This document shows positions 58,236 through 64,000 of a DNA stretch of 64,000 nucleotides, in pieces. The DNA is from Dokdonia pacifica (GTDB taxonomy: Bacteria > Bacteroidota > Bacteroidia > Flavobacteriales > Flavobacteriaceae), in assembly GCF_900188275.1 (NCBI RefSeq), contig NZ_FZNY01000006.1, positions 186,001 to 250,000 on the forward strand, given 5' to 3'. The position numbers and the translations under genes were made by a program. Below the pieces are notes generated by a model. That model ran no database searches and had not been told where the DNA came from. It saw only the letters and a program-made list of their open reading frames with translations. Position 1 is the stretch's first letter; each line of letters begins with the position of its first letter.

Positions 58236-59492
58236 ATGAAGATATATACTTCTTCGTATAGATCTCCTATGCCCAAACTGAAACAAGATACTATGAGTAC
58301 ATTAATAGATATAGTTGTAGAAGATATTCCTGACGTCTTAAGTAAAAGAGACCCAAATCATGATATGATATCTGGATTGCTATTTAATGGTAGCATTACT
58401 CCAGAAGGATTAATACATAATACTATTTTTCGACTAGCATCATTAGAAGATGCTGAAAAATTAGGTATAACAGAAGCTTATGATGTACAAGGACAATCTG
58501 CATATTATCAAATTCAACAGTATTACAGGCTTAATCCAGTAGGTGATTTGTTTATAATGGCAACTGAGAGTACTTCGTATGGGGAGCTAGCCAGTAATGC
58601 CAACAAAATGCAAGAAGCTACAGGAGGAGAAATACGTCAAATGGCACTCGTGTTTTCTGGGAATGCTACTTTTTTTGATACAAAATTAGCTATTCAAGAA
58701 GCGCAATTGCAAGTAGATAATGCATATCAAAATTATATGCCTTTTGAAGTACTTGTAGAGGGAAAGGGTTTTCCTGAGGTATATTCAAAAGGAGTATCTG
58801 CACTAGATGATTTAGCAGATTATAATGCAAATAATGTATCTGTTGTCATAGCGATGGATGTAGAGGATGCTATGAAGTATCCAAATACAGCAGCTGTAGG
58901 AATGGCATTAGGAGCCGTTTCTTATGCAAAAGTATCTGAGAATATTGTATGGGCAGAACAATTTAATCTTCAAGGAAAAGGGTTTTTAAAAGCTGGGCTT
59001 ATTGGAGGAAAAGAAATTGTAACCCAAAAAGATCTTAAGGTTTTAAATCAAAGAAGGTATGTGTTTGCAAGAAAACATGTTGGTGTACCTGGATTATATT
59101 TTAATGATAGTCATACTGCTACATCTGGAACTTCTGATTTTGCATATATAGAAAATAACCGTACTGCAAATAAGGCTACACGATTATTGCATAAAGCATT
59201 ATTACCAAAGTTAAACTCTTCCATTTTGATAAATGCTAATGGTACAGTTGCCTTATCTGTTTTAAAGGGTTTTGAAGTGATATGTTTAAAAACATTACAA
59301 GGGATGATGTCAAGTCGAGAAATTTCAACTTTCGACATTTTTATTGATCCTTCTCAAGATGTTTTGACTCATTCCGAATTGCGAATTAAGGCAGAGATAA
59401 CCCCCATAGGAATAGCTCGTAAAATCGTAATAGATCTTGGATTTAAAAACCCTTTTAGGTTAAATAAACAGGAACGATTACATAGCAATTAA
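58236..59492 (+). CDS. DUF2586-type contractile tail sheath protein
   Basis: A 418-aa protein. The middle and C-terminal parts have the DUF2586 pattern: MISGLLFNG, RLASLEDAEKLGIT, YYRLNPVGDLFIMA, then a beta-alpha core with NNVSVVIAMDV, ADYNANNVSV and the C-terminal domain with NRTANKATRLLHKALLPKLN. The family is considered sheath-like in Bacteroidetes phages. The ATG choice (58236, 58269 or 58293) is uncertain; homologues begin near MSTLIDIVVEDIPDVL at 58293. It is followed by the tube gene after 17 bp, the usual sheath-tube order. No host protein of this type is expected otherwise. Confidence 0.75.
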   Translation: MKIYTSSYRSPMPKLKQDTMSTLIDIVVEDIPDVLSKRDPNHDMISGLLFNGSITPEGLIHNTIFRLASLEDAEKLGITEAYDVQGQSAYYQIQQYYRLNPVGDLFIMATESTSYGELASNANKMQEATGGEIRQMALVFSGNATFFDTKLAIQEAQLQVDNAYQNYMPFEVLVEGKGFPEVYSKGVSALDDLADYNANNVSVVIAMDVEDAMKYPNTAAVGMALGAVSYAKVSENIVWAEQFNLQGKGFLKAGLIGGKEIVTQKDLKVLNQRRYVFARKHVGVPGLYFNDSHTATSGTSDFAYIENNRTANKATRLLHKALLPKLNSSILINANGTVALSVLKGFEVICLKTLQGMMSSREISTFDIFIDPSQDVLTHSELRIKAEITPIGIARKIVIDLGFKNPFRLNKQERLHSN

Positions 59493-59509
59493 CTTTAAAA
59501 TATACAATC

Positions 59510-59923
59510 ATGAACGAACTACCATTCATAAACGGACAAAAATATAACTGGTCTACGATAGAAGTATGTGTTTTAGATCAGGTGCTTACTGGAATTACTT
59601 CTGTAAATTATAATGATTCACTAGGAGAAGAAAGTCATTATGAAATAGATGGGTTTCCGGTATTTTCAAAAAGCAATGCCTATGAAGCAAAAGCTTCAAT
59701 TACATTAGATCAAGATAATGTAAATGTAATTCTTAAAGTCCTTTCGGAAGATGAGGAGTTACAAAATATTCCGGCATTTGATATTGTAGTGAGTTATTTA
59801 AATAATGATAATATCATTACTCAGGTAGTTCGTAATTGTGAGTTTACTACAAATTCATTATTGATTAATCAAAAAAATGAGGTCGCCCTAGATCTTATTT
59901 GTTCACATATTGAGTGGAACTAA
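59510..59923 (+). CDS. Phage tail tube-like protein
   Basis: A 137-aa protein starting MNELPFINGQKYNWSTIEVC, with the family phrases GITSVNYNDSLGEE, EIDGFPVFSKSNAYEAKASI (in order) and a C-terminal VVRNCEFTTNSLLINQKN. These are close to tube proteins of Bacteroidetes myoviruses ('LPFINGxxxxWxSIEV' ... 'YEAKASI'). It should form hexameric rings inside the sheath. Usually tape-measure and baseplate genes follow; here a terminator follows. Confidence 0.78.
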   Translation: MNELPFINGQKYNWSTIEVCVLDQVLTGITSVNYNDSLGEESHYEIDGFPVFSKSNAYEAKASITLDQDNVNVILKVLSEDEELQNIPAFDIVVSYLNNDNIITQVVRNCEFTTNSLLINQKNEVALDLICSHIEWN

Positions 59924-60092
59924 AAAATATTTTTAAAATCTCACTAATGTATAAACAATATGTTTTGTTGTACATGCATCATATAGTTAGATTTTTATAT
60001 GTAATTCTCCACAAGACCCTAAACGGGCAAAACAAACATAAAATGAGACGTTTGTAGCGTCTAGATGGACTTACATATATAGTTGCACAATT

Positions 60093-60145
60093 AAAAGCTG
60101 CTTTTAAGATTTTCTTGCCACATATCTTAAAGCAGCTTTTTTATG
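60093..60145 (+). terminator. Terminator after the tube gene
   Basis: AAAAGCTGCTTTTAAGAT (60093-60110) pairs with ATCTTAAAGCAGCTTTT (60124-60140), one bulged base, then T-run. It closes the island's second unit. Confidence 0.9.
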
Positions 60146-60184
60146 TTTATGATTAGTTAAAGATTTGCTTGCATGTTTGTCATT

Positions 60185-60270
60185 GCGTTAGGGATAGCAA
60201 CGGCATCCTTTTTTGGGTAAGATGTATGCCCAAAAAAGATATAGTGAATAGCCCGCCCCGCAGGGAACGC
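60185..60270 (+). ncRNA. Candidate structured RNA, Flavobacteriia-type intergenic element
   Basis: Closing helix GCGTT (60185-60189) with AACGC (60266-60270). Inner hairpin TTTTTTGGG (60209-60217) with CCCAAAAAA (60229-60237). The fixed parts TTAGGGATAGCAACGG and AATAGCCCG, then GGGAACGCCC, look like a recurring intergenic motif I recall from Flavobacteriia genomes; it may be the Rfam flavo-1 element but I cannot confirm this. Strand is inferred from the motif. Confidence 0.45.
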
Positions 60271-60287
60271 CCATTTATAAAAAATAG

Positions 60288-60812
60288 TTAGATCCAATAC
60301 TTTTCATACTCTTCTTGAAATGTAAGAGTCTCCATAGATTCCATTCTGTCTATTAATAAGGTTCCATTAAGGTGATCAAGTTCGTGTTGCGCTACAATGG
60401 ATGCAAAGTCATCTAATTCTTCCTGGAATGATTCTCCATGTCTATCGGTTCCTTTCAGTAAAACTCGTTTATAACGTTTTAATTTGCCACGTATGTTTGG
60501 GATAGAGAGACAACCTTCCCAACTATCAACAAGAGTATCATCTAAGATCTCTATTTCTGGATTGATAGCAATATATAGTGGAAAAGGAGTTTTATTTGGG
60601 TAACGAGGGTTTTCTTTCATTTCCATGGTGAAAACTCGTTTTAGAATTCCTACTTGTGGCGCTGCGATACCTGCTCCATTTTGAAAACGCATAGTCTCAA
60701 TTAAATCATCTATAGTTTGTTGAAATTCGCTAGTCTTTAATTCTTCATGTATGAGAATAGATGTTTTACGCAAGAGAGGATTTCCCATTTTTATTACATC
60801 AAGTACTGCCAT
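60288..60812 (-). CDS. def: Peptide deformylase
   Basis: A 174-aa Fe/Zn enzyme that removes N-formyl from nascent proteins. All three motifs are present: GAGIAAPQVG at 46-55, EGCLSIP at 99-105 (metal ligand Cys101) and HELDH at 143-147 (two His ligands and catalytic Glu). The 'EGCLSIP' with a short C-terminus fits type I/III-like deformylases. It is co-transcribed with the VOC protein gene, whose stop is 11 bp upstream. A second copy elsewhere for translation is possible. Confidence 0.93.
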   Translation of the reverse strand: MAVLDVIKMGNPLLRKTSILIHEELKTSEFQQTIDDLIETMRFQNGAGIAAPQVGILKRVFTMEMKENPRYPNKTPFPLYIAINPEIEILDDTLVDSWEGCLSIPNIRGKLKRYKRVLLKGTDRHGESFQEELDDFASIVAQHELDHLNGTLLIDRMESMETLTFQEEYEKYWI

Positions 60813-60823
60813 GTGATTTATTG

Positions 60824-61459
60824 TTATAAATGTATAATTCCGTTCGGGGTGTTTAATGTAATCTTTATAGAAATTTGCTGCTTTTCTTCTATCTTGAGAT
60901 TGTATCCGATTTCTTTTAGAAAGGGTAGTATTTTTTCAGGAGTAGGATGTGTAGCTTGTATATTTACTAATGAACATCCCATGTTTGGAAGTATATCATG
61001 TGGGTGTGTATCACTTTTTGACCAATCTAATACAAAGGGAATAAGCTCTACTTCTGGAGTAGGGAGCGGCATGAGTAATTCCCATTGTAATACCTGCGCA
61101 CTTGCTGTATGTCGGGATCCTTTTTTGAAGGTACCCATGGCTGGATGGTATTTTTTTAAAATACGGCTGTCTTTTATTAGGTCTTTGGATTTTAAAGCAA
61201 ATCTTGTGACTTGATTTCTCGTTAAAACATCTACACCCATCCATCTATTTTGGATTAGATTTTTATTGTTATGATCTATAGCAATAAGCTCTAAATACAT
61301 GCCATCTTGTAGATTAATAAGTGCATTTTTTGTGCCTTCTGTAGTATGATGTCCTCCAAAAACAGGAGCAACTCCTATTTTTTTTTCAAATTCTTTACTG
61401 GCAATATCGAGATCAGAAACAGCGTACACAATATGATCTATGGAGCGATTTGTATTCAT
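60824..61459 (-). CDS. VOC/glyoxalase-like domain protein
   Basis: A 211-aa cytoplasmic protein of the vicinal-oxygen-chelate fold (Glyoxalase-like domain 3 pattern). DHIVYAVSDLDIASKEFEKK is the typical first strand with a metal His, then FGGHHTTEGTKNALINLQDG with HHTTE and MYLELIAID with the ligand Glu. Second half repeats the beta-alpha-beta pattern. Substrate unknown. First gene of a likely two-gene operon with def. Confidence 0.8.
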   Translation of the reverse strand: MNTNRSIDHIVYAVSDLDIASKEFEKKIGVAPVFGGHHTTEGTKNALINLQDGMYLELIAIDHNNKNLIQNRWMGVDVLTRNQVTRFALKSKDLIKDSRILKKYHPAMGTFKKGSRHTASAQVLQWELLMPLPTPEVELIPFVLDWSKSDTHPHDILPNMGCSLVNIQATHPTPEKILPFLKEIGYNLKIEEKQQISIKITLNTPNGIIHL

Positions 61460-61473
61460 AAATGGTTATTCAG

Positions 61474-61529
61474 AAAGAGACTGTTTAAAAAATAAATCAA
61501 TTATGATTTATTTTTTAAACAGTCTCTTT
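61474..61529 (-). terminator. 26-bp perfect hairpin
   Basis: AAAGAGACTGTTTAAAAAAT and TAAATCA, loop ATTA, then the exact reverse complement to 61529. It lies between the two minus-strand genes and serves as terminator for the 61561-62880 gene. Confidence 0.85.
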
Positions 61530-61560
61530 TATATAATTTACTTACGTGAAAAAGTAATAT

Positions 61561-62880
61561 TTATGGTTTTTTACCTACAGATGCCTCTGTTTTGCCTTCT
61601 TCTCTCTCTAGACGTCTTTGTATTTTTCTAATAGCAGATTCTATGGATTTTTCAGGTTCTATTACATTATACTCTCCCCAGAATTTTGGATCAGAAAACC
61701 CTGAAGCTTCATCAGACATGATAATTGAAGCGCTTAATGTGTTTTTTGAAGTCCAATCTTGAGTATTGTCAAAAAGCTCCCAATCAGTAACGGCCATTTC
61801 ACATGTTAATGAATATGTAGATTTAAATAATCTACGGCGTTTTTTGACTTCAAAAGCCATATTGGCTTTACTATATCCATAATACCATTTTCCATTTTTT
61901 TCGCGATAGTCAACAGTATAGTCTATATTTTTTGCTTTAATGCGTACACCATCGGGCTTTCTTTTTACAAGTAGTTTAATCACTTCACTCTGATTAGAGA
62001 GATTTAAACTAAATGTTGCTTTAACAAGCGCTAATGAGTTTGTGTTTATGTATAGCTTTCCATTATAGAGAGGGTCTATTACATTATCTTTTTGTTTGAA
62101 ATTTACAGTATATACGGGAGTTCCATTAATCTCGGAAGTAGGGCCAAATTCAAAGTCATATCCTTCCATTGTATAAGAAGTAAATACATATTCTGGATAT
62201 TTCATTAAATCAATATATAAGGTGCTAAAGGGACCTCCTTGGAGTTTTAGGGCGATTGTATCAAGTTTTGAGTAGTCCGTATTTTTTCTTGATTTAATTA
62301 ATTTGATCACATCGTCTTTAGTGTCTCCATAAGGTTGTTTATAGACGTTTAATACTGCTTCTGCTAACGACGCATTCTTGTTTCTTTTCTTGATGGTTTC
62401 TCTATAGAAAGTAGTCATCAGTGTTTTGTCGTCTAAATAATTAGAACGCTTCTTCTCAAAAACTTTATCAACGAGATCACGTGCGTTTTTATACGAAGTG
62501 ATGTTTACCTCTGTAAGCTCTATTGATGAGGTTTGCAACGAGATGCGTAAATCTGTTGCATTGTCTTTACTTACATTGATTGTTTTTGGTTTATAGCCTA
62601 GGGCATCAATTTTTAAAACAATAGTCTCAGTATTGTCAATTTTTAATAAAAAGGCGCCTTCGGTATTGGTGATGGTACTTGTGTTGCTGTTTACTTCCTG
62701 AATGGAAGCAGCAATGATAGGTTCTCCTGTCGTAATGTTTACAACCTGACCATTGATCTCAAGAAAGGTATTGTCAGTTTGTGCATTTAAGTTCGTGGCA
62801 TAGGTGCCAAGGAAAATTAATAAGAAGATGGTTGACATTAATTTTCCTATTTTTTCTGGTAATAAATAAGAAATTTTCAT
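61561..62880 (-). CDS. Exported protein with carboxypeptidase-regulatory-like domain
   Basis: A 439-aa exported protein. The signal peptide is near MSTIFLLIFLGTYATNLNAQ (start at ATG 62838 or, with a 14-residue extension, 62880). A CarboxypepD_reg-like beta domain fills about 40-115 (INGQVVNITTGEPIIAASIQ, ITNTEGAFLLKI), as in the N-terminal plug extension of TonB-dependent receptors. The remainder is a beta-rich region of unknown type (VFTSYTMEGYDFEFGPTSEI, LYINTNSLALVKATFSLNL), without a TonB barrel. Function unknown; outer-membrane or periplasmic. Confidence 0.75.
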   Translation of the reverse strand: MKISYLLPEKIGKLMSTIFLLIFLGTYATNLNAQTDNTFLEINGQVVNITTGEPIIAASIQEVNSNTSTITNTEGAFLLKIDNTETIVLKIDALGYKPKTINVSKDNATDLRISLQTSSIELTEVNITSYKNARDLVDKVFEKKRSNYLDDKTLMTTFYRETIKKRNKNASLAEAVLNVYKQPYGDTKDDVIKLIKSRKNTDYSKLDTIALKLQGGPFSTLYIDLMKYPEYVFTSYTMEGYDFEFGPTSEINGTPVYTVNFKQKDNVIDPLYNGKLYINTNSLALVKATFSLNLSNQSEVIKLLVKRKPDGVRIKAKNIDYTVDYREKNGKWYYGYSKANMAFEVKKRRRLFKSTYSLTCEMAVTDWELFDNTQDWTSKNTLSASIIMSDEASGFSDPKFWGEYNVIEPEKSIESAIRKIQRRLEREEGKTEASVGKKP

Positions 62881-63041
62881 ACTTGTGTCTTTAAAGGTAT
62901 GTATCAGAATAATAATACCTGCATTATAAGATACGAATTTTTTAATTTTTATCCTAGGTGATCTTTATACTAAGGAAGTTTAGAATAGTTTTTTAACAAC
63001 TTTAGCTAAGATATGACCTTGTTTTAGGATTTGTTTCAAAA

Positions 63042-63077
63042 AATAATCCCTTATGAAAATGTTCATAAGGGATTATT
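63042..63077 (-). terminator. Intrinsic terminator
   Basis: AATAATCCCTTATGAA (63042-63057), loop AATG, TTCATAAGGGATTATT (63062-63077); on the minus strand followed by T-rich sequence. Serves the 63097 gene. Confidence 0.85.
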
Positions 63078-63096
63078 TTTTGTGTCATATATATTA

Positions 63097-63792
63097 TTAT
63101 AACGAATTATAATAGTCCATGATTTTTTTCAAGTCATTAGGTTTTTTAACCTTCAGTTTTTTACTTTTTATATAAGCTTCTACTTTATCAGCTTTATCTC
63201 CCATAACTTTTAGGAGTTTAGATTTTTTAAGTTGGAATTTTGAAAAATTCTCACCTTGTACAATGTAATAATCGTAACGTAATAAGAATTTGTCATTAGG
63301 AGCTCCTCGTTGAGGATTAGGGCTTCCTTCTTTTATTTCTATACGGTAGTCTTTATATATAGAAAAGTCTTTATTTTCTACGAGCACTTCAAAAACTCTA
63401 CTTTTTTGATGAATTGGAGAGTAGATGTTTTTAAAGGTTTTATTCTTAATAACAACTTCTTTTAAATTTCTAAAGTTAAATGTAAATAAAGAATCTGCTC
63501 CTATTTTAGATTGAAATGCGTTACGTTGTGCATTAAAGTTTAGGTTGTTTAAACGCACATTAGTTTCTTCAGAAGATACAGTAGCATAATTAGACCAATC
63601 TTCATAAATGTATACAGTACCGTCTATAGGTTTTTTAGGATTTCTGATAATAGAAGAAGATCCAAAGGCTGCTCTATTTGCTCCTAGGTTTGTAAGTCCA
63701 ATAAGAACATTGTTGTTTGGGTTTACACCTTCGTTTTGTCCACACACTACAGTAGAACATAATAATAGTGCGATGATAAGGGTTCTTAACAT
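63097..63792 (-). CDS. Exported hypothetical protein (231 aa)
   Basis: I do not recognise the family. Signal peptide MLRTLIIALLLCSTVVCGQ; Cys17 is near the cleavage site but VVC-G is not a classical lipobox at the expected length, so either cleavage is possible. The mature part has NNNVLIGLTNLGANRAAFGSS, DGTVYIYEDWSNYATVSSEE and a C-terminal helix (LLKVMGDKADKVEAYIKSKK). No T9SS domain. The region 63793-64000 downstream of its start holds no gene; a 16-bp palindrome TCAGAATTAATTCTGA lies at 63915-63930 and may be an operator for the next gene. Confidence 0.65.
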   Translation of the reverse strand: MLRTLIIALLLCSTVVCGQNEGVNPNNNVLIGLTNLGANRAAFGSSSIIRNPKKPIDGTVYIYEDWSNYATVSSEETNVRLNNLNFNAQRNAFQSKIGADSLFTFNFRNLKEVVIKNKTFKNIYSPIHQKSRVFEVLVENKDFSIYKDYRIEIKEGSPNPQRGAPNDKFLLRYDYYIVQGENFSKFQLKKSKLLKVMGDKADKVEAYIKSKKLKVKKPNDLKKIMDYYNSL

Positions 63793-63914
63793 ATTTGTAG
63801 TTTTTTAGGGCGCTAAAATAAATAAATATGATCTATATAGAGGTAAACCCCGACACAAATTAACTTCTTGATAACAGTTAAAACTAAAATTTAACATAAC
63901 AGAGGGGTGTCTTG

Positions 63915-63930
63915 TCAGAATTAATTCTGA
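63915..63930. promoter_or_regulatory. 16-bp palindrome TCAGAATTAATTCTGA
   Basis: Perfect dyad in a non-coding stretch at the window edge, about 120 bp upstream of the minus-strand 63097 gene. Possible operator for that gene or for a gene beyond the window. Confidence 0.45.
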
Positions 63931-64000
63931 TAAAACAAATAATTTGGATACAGATCTTACGTAAGGAGATGTAAAATAGAATTATTTACTACGTACTTTT

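Noticed and set aside
47663-60145. Complete prophage
   Set aside because: No integrase, terminase, portal, capsid, tape measure or baseplate gene is visible.
59924-60287. Search for a tRNA-Val 3' fragment as right attachment site
   Set aside because: No stretch matching the 3' half of the tRNA was found, so no attachment pair is claimed.
1-64000. CRISPR arrays, insertion sequences and rRNA
   Set aside because: No regularly spaced repeats with unique spacers, no transposase frames and no rRNA sequence were seen.

Overview
The window looks like a chromosomal segment of a marine Flavobacteriia member, probably close to Dokdonia/Krokinobacter. The evidence is AT-rich DNA, the Bacteroidetes promoter signature (TTTG, about 19 nt, TAnnTTTG), type IX secretion C-terminal domains, many SPII lipoproteins, Flavobacteriia-type GrpE/DnaJ, NhaD and a Glu/Leu/Phe/Val dehydrogenase. 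A 14-bp palindrome, GCTTTCGCGAAAGC, occurs exactly 12 times, both inside and between genes. No rRNA, transposase, integrase or CRISPR array was seen.

Layout. 1-1148: a gene-poor start with a possible degraded coding remnant, then tmRNA on the minus strand. 1.4-6.3 kb: a saccharopine/alanine dehydrogenase-like enzyme, a TIGR01777-type epimerase, a YceI lipoprotein, grpE and dnaJ. 6.5-11 kb: three tandem lipoproteins with receptor-L-like leucine-rich repeats and a shared C-terminal tail. 11-15.4 kb: an ABC exporter pair, an MscS channel and a sigma-54 activator without a DNA-binding domain. 15.5-24.6 kb: T9SS cargo, PPK2, M28 peptidase, small unknowns, MATE, PAP2 and GH20. 24.6-33.2 kb: M16 peptidase, a divergent LytTR regulator / histidine kinase pair, a second M28 peptidase, and an EamA transporter preceded by a 32-bp perfect palindrome. 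33.5-47.3 kb: acyl-CoA dehydrogenase, AnmK, ArsC-like protein, amino-acid dehydrogenase, NhaD, ExbB-ExbD-TonB, a SnoaL-like protein, a BNR-repeat lipoprotein with a T9SS tail, FolC and a membrane-anchored unknown. 47.5-47.7 kb: two identical tRNA-Val(UAC) genes.

47.7-60.1 kb is the most unusual part. It is an all-plus-strand, phage-derived island placed directly after the tRNA pair. It starts with about 1.1 kb of non-coding DNA holding at least two well-paired candidate structured RNAs. Then come three fibre-like proteins with a common N-terminal anchor motif, an unknown 293-aa protein, and a lysis group (two membrane proteins, one of them a holin, then a CHAP/NlpC-like endolysin and a small spanin-like protein). 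A second transcription unit with a textbook promoter encodes a tail-terminator-like protein, a tiny HTH protein, a DUF2586-type sheath and a tail-tube protein. Capsid, portal, terminase, integrase, tape-measure and baseplate genes are all missing, yet every visible frame is open. Two host-type palindromes sit in its intergenic gaps, so it looks long resident. A domesticated contractile-tail or tailocin part with its own lysis cassette is the best inference.

60.2-64 kb returns to ordinary genes: a candidate structured element, a second-type peptide deformylase with a VOC protein upstream, a carboxypeptidase-regulatory-domain protein, and an unknown secreted protein.
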